A stretch of DNA of 61,295 bases from Synergistaceae bacterium. GTDB taxonomy: Bacteria > Synergistota > Synergistia > Synergistales > Aminobacteriaceae. The DNA is taken from contig JAHDKT010000009.1 of NCBI GenBank assembly GCA_018436725.1, positions 1-61,295 of the forward strand, written 5' to 3'. The notes under the pieces are model-generated. The model made no database searches. It was given only the letters and a program-made list of their open reading frames with translations, and was not told the DNA's origin. Below, piece by piece: positions 28,401-36,527 of this stretch. Made by a program: the position numbers and the translations under genes. Every line of letters starts with the position of its first letter. The first letter of the stretch is position 1.

Positions 28401-28486
28401 TGAATATGGCGGCCGTTTGGTTGTTTAAAATGGAGGAGGAATTCCACAGGTTGAAGGAGGAAATGGAAAAACGTTCGGGCCGGTGA
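25433..28486 (+). CDS. Hybrid sensor histidine kinase with ABC-type substrate-binding sensor domain
   Basis: 1017 residues from ATG 25433, chosen because AAGGA precedes it and it opens directly into a signal peptide (LAALLLCLLPLDASFA); ATG 25340 would add 31 residues. Order: periplasmic ABC_sub_bind-like sensor (about 25-330, KKMLVLHSYHQGFEW…), PAS (about 350-450), membrane helix (IAAVVLVALLLQLLAIALLA), HisKA (THELLTPMNG, His about 516), HATPase (DNAIKFTHRGG, GGAGLGLALSRDL), receiver (Asp about 808 in LMDCLMPRMDG) and Hpt (His about 959 in AHTIKGAAA). A complete phosphorelay in one chain; the final response regulator is not adjacent. The H-box has Leu where most kinases have Arg (ELLTP for ELRTP). 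Confidence 0.92.
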   Translation: MFVQVLAALLLCLLPLDASFAREKKMLVLHSYHQGFEWSDSEHRGILNGMAAEVDNVVIYTEYLNAARDPGEKSKEEMRSFLERRYTDRRVVFDIVLCVDDDALSFLLEYGEELFGDVPVVFCGVNNFSPELLRGRNNITGVNETISAEETVEIALKLRPKAKKLVVVSGSRLTSRRNLEIARTVEPRFRDRVEFVWLDELESDELVSRLKELSPEDIVLDVSYLLTPSGKTFSSKESLELILSASPAPVFACWEFQVPLGAAGGKVVHGESQGEAAASLALKILSGTPADDLPVVMESPNRYVFNAAVLEKFAMHAELLPPYSFLLECPKRNLLEEWKAISEKRGLFGYDLFKTYGVPMYLVEPESGVILDANQAAVSFYGYPGFVGMNVERIDDRSPEEVRMAINMVRTLRRNFFDARHILADGSVRFVRVHAYPVVVNDTPILFSMVLDETDRIAARTALEHRNRWIAAVVLVALLLQLLAIALLARSRGKAKELAVKAEDAGRAKSEFLTNMTHELLTPMNGVLGMTELLLTEGALTEKQRQCAELIHASGTSLHALINRILDISKSESGKLDLDSQDFDLSVLLERFTAAMRPRAEEKGLSLRASLAPDIPPALRGDSWRLRQVLFNLVDNAIKFTHRGGITLHVSLLKDGDRSVFLRFAVCDTGIGIPSDKIGILFEKFCQVDASATRKYGGAGLGLALSRDLVEMMDGKIGVRSSEGEGSEFWFTAVLEKQAETFTGESARAPFPASDDERSARVLVVEDNETNRRVILGMLEKLGVEANSASDGVEALEVLTRASFDLVLMDCLMPRMDGYEATRRIRAMKGDVRNIPIVAVTANAMKGEREKCLDAGMDDYLPKPVSRRALAEMLEKRLRCREERNRSCRAVFPEEGAPSEETPSEEIVWDRGALLHRLDGDEELTDEIAAEFLDDIPGEFASLAAALESVDPTVAARCAHTIKGAAASVGGEALRRVAFEAEKAAKAGDMNMAAVWLFKMEEEFHRLKEEMEKRSGR

Positions 28487-28504
28487 CGAAGAGAAGAAGT
28501 GGAA

Positions 28505-28690
28505 AGGCGGAGGAGTCGAGATCGGGTTCTATCCCGCCGAGAAGCACGGCGACAACCGTTTCGTCCGAAAGAGCGTATCCGCGGTTCCGTCGATATGGCG
28601 GGGATCGTCGTTCTAGGTCGGTTCGACCCTTGGCTTAAACTGGCCGACATCGAATGTTTCACCTTGACGTTCGACGAGAGCATTCTTTGA
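28505..28690 (+). pseudogene. Fragment of a TRAP substrate-binding protein gene
   Basis: Two frames together match residues of about 60-120 of the orphan TRAP protein at 17161. The first gives GVEIGFYPAEKHGDNRF (compare GRIEIRLHPDNELGDY). After a frameshift the second gives RIRGSVDMAGIVVLGRFDP and LADIECFTLTFDES (compare LIRGSVDMAVITVPSQFDP and LGNINCFVRTFDEA), ending at a TGA. A stretch of 25 bases (28577-28601) is identical to 17410-17434. No start, signal peptide or C-terminal half remains. Confidence 0.85.
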
Positions 28691-28736
28691 AGTAACGCTT
28701 CTCCATCGTTTTTTCAAATTAGTTGTCTACGTTCGC

Positions 28737-28779
28737 AAAACGGGAGACGCCGAACATGTTCGGTTGCCTCCCGTTTTTT
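28737..28779 (+). terminator. Rho-independent terminator
   Basis: AAAACGGGAG pairs with CTCCCGTTTT, with an inner CCGAA/TTCGG stem, followed by a T-run. It ends the hybrid kinase transcript beyond the pseudogene fragment. Confidence 0.85.
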
Positions 28780-29375
28780 CATTCCAAATTAGCGTTATTT
28801 TTTACAATAATCTTCATAATATTTTATAGTATCTTAGTTGAAAAGGCGATAGTTATTCTTTTTCTATATAACAACTGACAGCTTATACTTTAAAAAAGAA
28901 AGAGAGGAAGAGTGAGAAGTTCTATTTGTTTTTAGATTTTTCTGTATTGTATTTTTATTTATTTGTCTTTAAAATAGATATTGTGTATTTTTTTGAGCTA
29001 TGATAATATTGCCATTGGCAATTAGGAGAGCAAATTTAACGTTTTCATAAGATTCTCTATATCCATCAAAGGGAGTGTTGTTTATTCCTTTCTTCGGTAT
29101 CGCTTTTTCTTGCGGAGATTGTTTTTTCACGGATTGTGTAATTGGTTTTAATCCCTTGCTTTTTGCCCTCATTCCAAGGGGGCGTCCGATATGCCATTCT
29201 CCCCCGAACCCGAAAAGTATCGATTTCAGCTGACGCGACGGAGGGACTGAGCGACGAGTTCAGCTGTTGTTCCTTTCCTTTTCGATATTCCGCAAATGAA
29301 ATGAATAAACTTGACCGATTCGTGAACCTGAAAGGGGTTAGTGCCGGGTTTCATTCTTAAAAAGGGGGTTATTGT
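28780..29375. other. AT-rich intergenic region
   Basis: 28790-29160 is strongly AT-rich. It holds a 67-codon Lys-rich minus-strand frame (28969-29172) without a ribosome site or recognised similarity; I do not call it a gene. From about 29170 the base composition returns to normal and leads into the chemoreceptor. No repeat ends or transposase remnants were recognised. Confidence 0.5.
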
Positions 29376-31391
29376 GTGAACACGCTTCGAGCACGTCTTA
29401 TCGCTACATTTCTCATTGTAGGTATTGCAGCCGTGTCGATCGTCGGTCTGCTTTCGATGAACCGCGCGCGCCAAGCTCTTATCGTCGCGGCCTGGAAGGA
29501 AGGAGACGCCTTGGTTTCCGCGCTCTCGACGGAGGTAAACGCCTACCTGAGAGAGCGTTCCAAGGTCGTCGAGGCGCAATGCGAACGTAGTGTTCTCCAG
29601 GGTATGAACTGGGCGGAGCAGGAGCAAGCATTGATTCCCCTTCTCACGGAATATGCTTTTCTTGACGTTTTCGTGGCCGACCCGGATGGAAACGTCCGGA
29701 TCGTCAAGAAGGGCGCGGACGGTACGAACATCAAGGACAGGGAGTATTTTCTACAGGTGCTCGGGGAGAAAAAAACGGTTATTTCCCGCCCGCTCGCGCA
29801 TCGCGTTACGAAGGAGATGACCTTCTTCTACGCGTCGCCGATATTGAACGACGGAAAGCTTGTCGGCGTGCTCGTCGCTTCGGAGAATATGGCGAATATT
29901 GCCGAAGAAACCGCTTCGATCTCCTGGGGGCGGACGGGATACGCGTACGTTGCCGATGATAGCGGTGTCGTCGTCGTGCATCCGGCGAAGGAGCTTGTCG
30001 GTGTTCTGAATTCATCCGTAGAGAGCGACAAGATCGCTCCGGAGCTTGCTCGTGCGATGCGCGACGGCATGGCGGGGCGGAGCGGAAGAGCGGAGTACTT
30101 CTTCAACGGCAGAGATCAGATGAATGCCTACTCTCCCGTTCCCTATACCGGTTGGGTTGCGGCGATTACCACGCCCATGGAAGAGTTTCTCACCCCCGTG
30201 CGCTCCATCCGGACGGCGATCCTGATCGCCGTCGCCGTCGTCGCGCTGCTCATCGTCATCGTGTCGCTGTGGCTGGCGAACAGCATCGCGAAGCCGGTGC
30301 GCGTGGTCGCGGAGAAAATGGAGGCCGTGGCGAAAGGAGATCTTACCTCCGAAGTGGTACTAAAAAGCGGTATGAAGGAGATCAAGATGCTCGTCGGTGC
30401 GGTGAATTCGATGATAGAGCTTGTTTCCGCATCGATCCGAGAGATAATGGACACCTCGAAGCAAGTGCTCGCCCGCGCCGAAGATCTGAGCGCGGCGGCA
30501 GAGGAGTCGACCGCGTCCATCGAGGAGGTCATGGCGATTACGGAGAGGACCAGCGCGCAGACGGAGAACGCGGCTGCGGCGGTGGAGGAGACCAACGCCG
30601 GAGTCGAAGAGGTCGCGGCCGGAGCGCAGGCCGCGGCGAAGGCAGCTTCGCAAGCCGGCGAAGGGGCGGTGCTGGCCGCCGAGGAGGCGAAGCAGGGCGG
30701 CGATTCCGTGGAACAGATGGCCGCCATGATCGTGCAGACGGCGAAGGCGGGCGAGCAGGTCGGGAACGCGGTCGAGAACTTGGCCGGGACTGTGAAGAAC
30801 ATCTCCGGATTCGTCGCCACCATCACGCAGATAGCCGACCAGACGAACCTGCTGGCGTTGAACGCCGCCATCGAGGCGGCGCGGGCCGGCGAAGCCGGAC
30901 GCGGATTCGCGGTCGTCGCCGAGGAAGTCAGGAAACTCGCCGAAGAGTCGAACCGCGCGGCCGGCGAGGTAGGCAAACTGATCGGGGAGATCACCTCGCG
31001 GACGGAGAGCGCGCTGAAAGACTCCGAGGGATCGTCGAGAATCCTTCGGGAATTGGTGGCGAAGGCCTCCGGGACGAGAGCGGTAATCGGGGATGTCGTC
31101 AAGGGAATGAACGCCGTAACGGAAAACATCCAGACGATAGCGGCGACGGTGGAGGAACAGTCGGCGAGCGCCGAGGAGATGACGGCGGGCATGGACGGCG
31201 TGTCGAAGTCGAGCATCGAGATCGCGGAGCAGGTCGGCGCCGTGAGCCGTTCGATGCAGGAGCAAACGAAAGTCGTGGAGGCGATAGCGGCGTCGTCGGA
31301 GGAGCTTGTGAGCCTGAGCGCGGCGATGCAGCAGGCGGTGTCGCGCTTCAGAGTGCGCGAAGAAGACGGCGGCCTTGTGCCGAAGCGCTGA
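29376..31391 (+). CDS. Methyl-accepting chemotaxis protein with dCache sensor
   Basis: 671 residues from GTG 29376, preceded by AAGGGGG. Membrane helix ([15 protein letters not shown]), a periplasmic double-cache domain of about 240 residues ([58 protein letters not shown]), second membrane helix (about 285-305), HAMP and a signalling coiled coil with the canonical tip (about residue 486). dCache domains usually bind small ligands such as amino acids. The decayed gene at 24309 derives from a close relative. Confidence 0.95.
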   Translation: MNTLRARLIATFLIVGIAAVSIVGLLSMNRARQALIVAAWKEGDALVSALSTEVNAYLRERSKVVEAQCERSVLQGMNWAEQEQALIPLLTEYAFLDVFVADPDGNVRIVKKGADGTNIKDREYFLQVLGEKKTVISRPLAHRVTKEMTFFYASPILNDGKLVGVLVASENMANIAEETASISWGRTGYAYVADDSGVVVVHPAKELVGVLNSSVESDKIAPELARAMRDGMAGRSGRAEYFFNGRDQMNAYSPVPYTGWVAAITTPMEEFLTPVRSIRTAILIAVAVVALLIVIVSLWLANSIAKPVRVVAEKMEAVAKGDLTSEVVLKSGMKEIKMLVGAVNSMIELVSASIREIMDTSKQVLARAEDLSAAAEESTASIEEVMAITERTSAQTENAAAAVEETNAGVEEVAAGAQAAAKAASQAGEGAVLAAEEAKQGGDSVEQMAAMIVQTAKAGEQVGNAVENLAGTVKNISGFVATITQIADQTNLLALNAAIEAARAGEAGRGFAVVAEEVRKLAEESNRAAGEVGKLIGEITSRTESALKDSEGSSRILRELVAKASGTRAVIGDVVKGMNAVTENIQTIAATVEEQSASAEEMTAGMDGVSKSSIEIAEQVGAVSRSMQEQTKVVEAIAASSEELVSLSAAMQQAVSRFRVREEDGGLVPKR

Positions 31392-31418
31392 GGCGACCGG
31401 AGCGCTGTAGCGCATATT

Positions 31419-31463
31419 CCGGGTGAAGAACACGGCGTGCGCCGAACCGTGTTCTTCACCCGG
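31419..31463 (+). terminator. Hairpin between chemoreceptor and second HD-GYP gene
   Basis: A perfect 17-bp stem (31419-31435 with 31447-31463) lies 28 bases after the chemoreceptor stop and 17 bases before the HD-GYP start. There is no T-run, so some readthrough into the next gene is likely. Confidence 0.65.
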
Positions 31464-31483
31464 ACCGAAACTCGAGGTGTATG

Positions 31484-33745
31484 ATGGAAATTGATTTCTA
31501 CCGGAAAATAGTCGAGTCGAGCCCTGATTTCATATGTACGTTCCTGCCGGATACGACCATAACCTTCGCCAACGAAGCGCTCTGTCGGACGCTCGAAGCC
31601 GATCGGAACGAACTGCACGGACGGCCCTTCCTCGAAATAATACCCGAAGGCGAGATCGTTCCCGCCAAGGAAAAGATAGCCTCTCTCGCTCCGGAGAGCC
31701 CATCCGGCTCTCACCGCATGGCTTTCCTTCTTTCCAACGGGGAGAAGTATGTCGTTCATTGGCATATCCAGGGACATTTTTCCCCGCAGGGAGAGTTGCA
31801 GGAAGTAGACGCGTTCGGAAGGGACGATTCGGAGCGCACGAAGGCCGACGCGCTGCTTGCGAAGGGGGCGAGAAGAGAAAAGCTCGCCGCGCAAATTATC
31901 TCCGACTACGCTTTTTGCAAAAGCTGGAATGAATTCGATACGATCACCGACCGTACTCTTAAACTATTGGGTACGGAAAACCGAGCCGACAGAGCGAATC
32001 TATTCCAGTTTTCTGGGGATAGAGTCAGCAATACCCATGAATGGTGCGCTCGGGGCATTCCCCCCAAGAAAGAAATACTGCAAAGGGTACCGATGGAAAG
32101 CGCTTCTTGGTGGATCGACGAGATCGAAAAAAATGAAGCATTCCACCTTCCGGATCCGGAAACGCTTCTGCGGAAAGACGAGCTTGGTTGGAGGCGTCTG
32201 CAATCCCTGAACGTTCATTCTTTGACGGCTATGCCGGTGGAAGCGGAGGGCCGGTTAAAGGGCGCAATTTCTCTAGAAAATATTCCGAAGGGTTTTTTTT
32301 CACCCGAAGCCGATTTCCCGCTCCTTACGAGCATCTCGCGGGTAATCGGGAAAACTATAGCCTTGCTCGAAGCTGAAGAAGAGCTACGAGCAACAAAAGA
32401 CATGTACCAGGACATTGTAGAAAAACAGTCGGAACTCATCCTCCGCGTTGCGCCCGACTGGACGATAACCTTCTGCAATTACGCCTTTGCACGGTATTTC
32501 GGTAAATCCCCGGACGACTTCGTCGGGGAAAACCTTGCAACTATGACTCCGGAAGGCTTCGACCACCTTCGAAAATTGACGCTGCAGTCGCCGGAGTGCA
32601 CGAGCGAAAGGCATGTGGTCATGCCCGACGGGAGCACGCGCTGGCAGGTTTGGCACGATATAGCCTTTTTCGACGGCAGAGGCGTTCTGAAAGAGATTCA
32701 GGCGGTGGGGTGGGATATCACCGAGCTGGTGACGGCGCAGCAGGCGCATGAGAACGAGCGGAAGCGCGCGCTCGCGCTCTTCGAGAATTCGCCGGAAGGA
32801 ATTCTCGCCAGTTGGGACGGGGTCCGTATACACGAGGTCAATCATGCGTTCTGTCGGATGACGGGTTTCCTGCGGGATGAAGTGATTGGCGGACCTTTGC
32901 AGGAGATGTTCTCTCCCGGCGTACGCGGAATTTCTTTGAATATCGAGCGCCTTCTCGCGAGGACGAGTTCGGGCGAGTCCGCCGTGGAGGAGGGAACGTT
33001 TTCGACGAAAACAGGGAAAAAACTCTTCCTCTCTCTTTTGGCGCTTCCCGTTCCGAACGCGGGAGAGCATGAAAAAGGGATGTACGTCTTCTTCCGAAAT
33101 CTGACGGCGTTAAAGGAAAAAGAAGCGCAGCTGCTCGCGAACATCGAAAAGCTGCATACCACGTTTTTTCAGACCGTGGAGGTTCTCGCTCAGACGGTTG
33201 AAAGCAGGGACCCCTATACGGCGGGGCATCAGCGGAGGACGGCGTTGCTTTCTTTCGAGATCGCGCGGCGCATGGGGCTTGACGATGAAATCTGTCAGGG
33301 GGTTTTTCTCGCGGCCGCTATCCACGACGTTGGAAAGATCAGCGTGCCGTCGGAAATTTTGAGCAGACCGGGAAAATTGCTCGAAATCGAGTTCTCCTTG
33401 GTCAGAACCCACGCGGAGGAGGGGTATAATATACTGAAAAAAGTCGACTTTCCGTGGAAGATTCCCGAGATAGTGCGCCAACATCATGAGAGGCTTGACG
33501 GTTCCGGATACCCGCATGGTTTGAAGGGGGACGCGATTCTCCTCGAAGCGAAAATCATCGCCGTAGCGGATGCCGTGGAAGCGATGGCGTCGCACCGTCC
33601 CTACCGCCCCTCGTTGGGAATCGAAACCGCTCTTCGGTTTATCGAAGAGGGAAAAGGACATCTTTTCGACGAGACGGTGGTCGATGCATGTCGAAATCTG
33701 TTCGCCTGCGGGTACTCGTTCGAGGATGCCGATATGGCGGTGTAA
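31484..33745 (+). CDS. PAS-GAF-PAS-PAS-HD-GYP cyclic di-GMP phosphodiesterase (second copy)
   Basis: 753 residues, the same domain order as the protein at 18567 and clearly a paralogue over its whole length (for example FETVEVLAQTVES-type linker, AGHQRRTALLS). The HD motif is HDVGKISVP and the GYP motif HHERLDGSGYP, so hydrolysis of c-di-GMP is expected. The first PAS and GAF domains have diverged most, implying a different cue. Of the two adjacent ATG codons the second (31484) has better spacing from GAGGTG. Confidence 0.92.
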   Translation: MEIDFYRKIVESSPDFICTFLPDTTITFANEALCRTLEADRNELHGRPFLEIIPEGEIVPAKEKIASLAPESPSGSHRMAFLLSNGEKYVVHWHIQGHFSPQGELQEVDAFGRDDSERTKADALLAKGARREKLAAQIISDYAFCKSWNEFDTITDRTLKLLGTENRADRANLFQFSGDRVSNTHEWCARGIPPKKEILQRVPMESASWWIDEIEKNEAFHLPDPETLLRKDELGWRRLQSLNVHSLTAMPVEAEGRLKGAISLENIPKGFFSPEADFPLLTSISRVIGKTIALLEAEEELRATKDMYQDIVEKQSELILRVAPDWTITFCNYAFARYFGKSPDDFVGENLATMTPEGFDHLRKLTLQSPECTSERHVVMPDGSTRWQVWHDIAFFDGRGVLKEIQAVGWDITELVTAQQAHENERKRALALFENSPEGILASWDGVRIHEVNHAFCRMTGFLRDEVIGGPLQEMFSPGVRGISLNIERLLARTSSGESAVEEGTFSTKTGKKLFLSLLALPVPNAGEHEKGMYVFFRNLTALKEKEAQLLANIEKLHTTFFQTVEVLAQTVESRDPYTAGHQRRTALLSFEIARRMGLDDEICQGVFLAAAIHDVGKISVPSEILSRPGKLLEIEFSLVRTHAEEGYNILKKVDFPWKIPEIVRQHHERLDGSGYPHGLKGDAILLEAKIIAVADAVEAMASHRPYRPSLGIETALRFIEEGKGHLFDETVVDACRNLFACGYSFEDADMAV

Positions 33746-33771
33746 GTCGACGGAAAAGAAGAGGACTGAAC

Positions 33772-33818
33772 GAAGACAGCTCTCCGGTATGTCGCGGGGA
33801 GCTGTCTTCTCTCGTTTT
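33772..33818. terminator. Bidirectional terminator
   Basis: GAAGACAGCTC pairs with GAGCTGTCTTC, followed by TCTCGTTTTT on the plus strand. It separates the convergent HD-GYP and peptidase genes. Confidence 0.8.
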
Positions 33819-34927
33819 TACCGAATGCGGACGGACTCGATGTCCCTCGGAAAATGGTTGAGCGCCTCGCCCGTTCCGTCCGGGCGCACGGCGACGAGGT
33901 TCTCGATCCTGACGCCGAACTTTCCCGGCAGGTAGATGCCCGGCTCGACGCTGAAGACGTTCCCCGGCTCGAGCGGCTTGTCGTTCCCCTCGATGATGTA
34001 GGGGGATTCGTGCACCGCGAGGCCGATCCCGTGCCCCACGCGGTTGAAGAAGAAGTCCCCGTACCCGGCGTCGACGATGACCTTGCGCGCCGCCCTGTCG
34101 ACGTCCTGCCCCGTGACTCCGGGCCGCACCGCCGCTTCGCCCGCGGCCTGGGCCAGCCGGACGATCTCGTACACTTTCTTTTGCTCCTCGGTCGGCGTGC
34201 CGACGAAGAACGTGCGCGTCGTGTCGGAGCAGTAGCTCTTATAGCGGCCGCCGAGGTCGAGGATGATCGCGTCGTTCTCCTCGATCACCCGCTGGTCTCC
34301 GCCGTAGTGCGGCATGGATCCGTTGGGGCCGCTGGCCACGATCGGGTTGAAGGAGATGTCGTCGGAGCCCGCTTCCTCGAAGAACTCGGGGATTTTCTTC
34401 GCGATTTGCCGCTCGGTCATTCCCGGGCGGATGAAGCCGTGCAGCTTCCGCACGACCTCGTCGACCATGCGGGACGCTTCGCGCATGAGCGCAAGCTCTT
34501 CCTCGTCCTTGCGCGAACGGAGCGGATCGAGCGCCTTGCCGCCGTTGCACATTTCCATATCCATCGCGTCCCTGATCGCGAGCATGTCGATGGCCCGCAC
34601 GCCGTCGTTGAACGCGATCTTCGCACCGACGATTCCGAGGTGTTCGCACCCCCGCCGGAACGCGTCGACGAACCCTTCGTGGTCGTTCCATTCGGCGTAG
34701 AAGGGTACGTCGCCGAACGCCTTCACCATCTCCTCCTTGTAGAGCAGGGGGGTCATCGCGAAGCAGCGGGCGTCCTTCGAGACCATGAGTCCTCTGACCC
34801 GTTCGTCGGGGTGCGTATCCAAACCGCCGATGTACTCCAAGTCCGTTGAAGGACCAAGGTAGATCGCGTCCCAACCCAGCTTCTGTAACTCGCCGGCAAG
34901 CCTTTTCAACCTCTTTTGATTGATCAT
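33818..34927 (-). CDS. M24-family Xaa-Pro aminopeptidase
   Basis: 369 residues from ATG 34927, chosen because GGAGGG lies six bases upstream. An N-terminal creatinase-like domain (about 1-130) precedes the pita-bread catalytic domain. The five metal ligands are visible: the two Asp in LDLGGRYKSYCSDTTRTF, His in GHGIGLAVHESP, Glu in SVEPGIYLPG and Glu in VRIENLVAV. It removes N-terminal residues before proline with two metal ions in the cytoplasm. It is divergent from the DUF3798 ABC operon, which may import peptides or related compounds. Confidence 0.93.
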   Translation of the reverse strand: MINQKRLKRLAGELQKLGWDAIYLGPSTDLEYIGGLDTHPDERVRGLMVSKDARCFAMTPLLYKEEMVKAFGDVPFYAEWNDHEGFVDAFRRGCEHLGIVGAKIAFNDGVRAIDMLAIRDAMDMEMCNGGKALDPLRSRKDEEELALMREASRMVDEVVRKLHGFIRPGMTERQIAKKIPEFFEEAGSDDISFNPIVASGPNGSMPHYGGDQRVIEENDAIILDLGGRYKSYCSDTTRTFFVGTPTEEQKKVYEIVRLAQAAGEAAVRPGVTGQDVDRAARKVIVDAGYGDFFFNRVGHGIGLAVHESPYIIEGNDKPLEPGNVFSVEPGIYLPGKFGVRIENLVAVRPDGTGEALNHFPRDIESVRIR

Positions 34928-35092
34928 GAACATCCCTCCGGAAAGAGTTGCGAAACAAATGCTGCGCTCTATTCTAACGCTTGAAAACACCATTGTCCAA
35001 AACAACTTTCCGAAAAAGGAGCGCAACATACGAAAAAAAGGTGAGCTTTTAACCATTTTAGGCACCCTGGTTCAAATATATGCTGTGTTGAT

Positions 35093-35122
35093 TTGATATA
35101 TTTGTTATAAAGTCATTATACT
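35093..35122 (+). promoter_or_regulatory. Upstream promoter of the DUF3798 ABC operon
   Basis: TTGATA (35093-35098), an 18-base spacer and TATACT (35117-35122) in an AT-rich stretch. A second, stronger candidate lies just downstream. Confidence 0.5.
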
Positions 35123-35138
35123 AGAGAAAGATGAGCAC

Positions 35139-35167
35139 TTGACAAGGGGCGTTCCGGGCGGTATCTT
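35139..35167 (+). promoter_or_regulatory. Main promoter of the DUF3798 ABC operon
   Basis: TTGACA (35139-35144) and TATCTT (35162-35167) are 17 bases apart. Transcription would start near 35175, leaving a leader of about 40 bases with the AGGAGG ribosome site. Confidence 0.7.
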
Positions 35168-35213
35168 TTCTTTGAAAAAAGTTTGAACTTACAATCGGAC
35201 AGGAGGGAAATGA

Positions 35214-36338
35214 ATGAAGAAGGTACTTGGCATTATGTTGGTTTTTGTCATGGTCGTCAGCCTTGTTGTTTCGGTCGTCCCGGCGTTCGCGGGCCCCGGA
35301 AAGGTTGCGATAGTAACGAATACTGTTTCTCAGAACGAGGAAGAGTATCGTTCCGCGCAGGAAATGGTCGCGAAGTACGGCGACAGGATCGTCCACGTCA
35401 CGTGGCCGGACAATTTCATGGCGGAGCAGGAGCAGATGGTCAGCGTCGTCGGCAAACTTGCCTACGACCCGGACGTCAAGGCTCTGATCATCAACCAGGC
35501 CGTTCCCGGAACGAACGCGGCGGTCGACAAGCTTCTCGAGACAAGAGACGACGTCTTCATCGTCTACAGCACCCCGCAGGAGAACCCGCCCGACGTGGCA
35601 TCCCGCGCGCATCTTATTCTGCAGCCCGACGAACTGGCCATGGGCAACGAGATTCCCGTCCAGGCGAAGAAGCTGGGCGCGAAGGTCTTCGTTCACTATT
35701 CGTTCCCGCGCCACATGTCTCAGGTGCTCCTTTCTTCCCGCAGAGAACTCATGAGGAAGAAATGCGCCGAGATCGGTCTTGAATTCGTCGACGCGACGGC
35801 TCCGGACCCGACAGGCGATTCCGGCCTTCCCGGCGCGCAGCAGTTCATCCTCGAGGACGTGCCGAAGATGGTCGCGAAGTACGGCAAGGACACGGCGTTC
35901 TTCTCCACGAACTGCGCGATGCAGATTCCGTTGATCAAGTCCGTCGTCGACACGGGCGCGATCTATCCGCAGCCCTGCTGTCCGTCTCCGTACCACGGAT
36001 TCCCGACGGCTCTCGGCATCGAGTCCGACAGCTCCAAGCCCGGCGACCTCCAGCACGTCATCGACGAGACCCGCAGAATCCTGACGGAGAAGGGTGCGGC
36101 GGGCAGGCTCTCCACGTGGCCAGTGCCGGTTGCGATGATGTCCACAGTCGCGTCCACGGAGTACGCCTTCAAGGTCATCGCGGGCGAAGTTCCGTTCGAC
36201 AAACTCGATGTCAAGGTTCTGGAGCAGTGCATGGCCGACTACGCGAAGGTCGAAGTCAAGACGAATCCGTACGTCGACGAAGCCGGAAAGTCGTACGACA
36301 ACTATCTGTTCGTCCTGATGGGCTTCCTGACCTACTAA
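35214..36338 (+). CDS. DUF3798-family periplasmic substrate-binding protein
   Basis: 374 residues with a typical signal peptide (Lys-Lys, hydrophobic stretch, cut near VPAFA|GPG). The mature protein has the two-lobed pattern of periplasmic binding proteins (KVAIVTNTVSQNEEEY, DVKALIINQAVPGTNAAVDKL, IVYSTPQENPPDVASRA) and matches what I know of DUF3798. It is followed by an ATPase and two permeases of the RbsA/RbsC type, so it should feed that importer. The ligand of this family is not known to me. An adjacent divergent Xaa-Pro peptidase is the only metabolic hint. Confidence 0.85.
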   Translation: MKKVLGIMLVFVMVVSLVVSVVPAFAGPGKVAIVTNTVSQNEEEYRSAQEMVAKYGDRIVHVTWPDNFMAEQEQMVSVVGKLAYDPDVKALIINQAVPGTNAAVDKLLETRDDVFIVYSTPQENPPDVASRAHLILQPDELAMGNEIPVQAKKLGAKVFVHYSFPRHMSQVLLSSRRELMRKKCAEIGLEFVDATAPDPTGDSGLPGAQQFILEDVPKMVAKYGKDTAFFSTNCAMQIPLIKSVVDTGAIYPQPCCPSPYHGFPTALGIESDSSKPGDLQHVIDETRRILTEKGAAGRLSTWPVPVAMMSTVASTEYAFKVIAGEVPFDKLDVKVLEQCMADYAKVEVKTNPYVDEAGKSYDNYLFVLMGFLTY

Positions 36339-36384
36339 ACGAAGGGTTGCACACAGAAGAAGCTGTAACAGAAGCAGTGTATCC

Positions 36385-36478
36385 GGGGACGAATGGTTCC
36401 TTCACCGAAACGACGCCTTGCGACGTATTCTTCACGCTATGTCGGAGGAAGTTGGCGGTGCGGAGTCCGTTCGTCCCC
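36385..36478 (+). promoter_or_regulatory. Intercistronic inverted repeat after the binding-protein gene
   Basis: GGGGACGAA (36385-36393) pairs with TTCGTCCCC (36470-36478) across a 76-base interior, followed by CTTTTG and GGTTTTT. It lies in the 189-base gap between the binding protein and ATPase genes. It may act as a partial terminator giving excess binding protein. Confidence 0.45.
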
Positions 36479-36527
36479 CTTTTGTTGCGGTTTTTCCAAA
36501 ATTTTTCGGAATACGGGGGGTAATGCG

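Noticed and set aside
28969..29172. 67-codon Lys-rich minus-strand gene
   Set aside because: No ribosome site and AT-rich composition give the Lys/Asn content by chance. It could be a relic, but I cannot support it.
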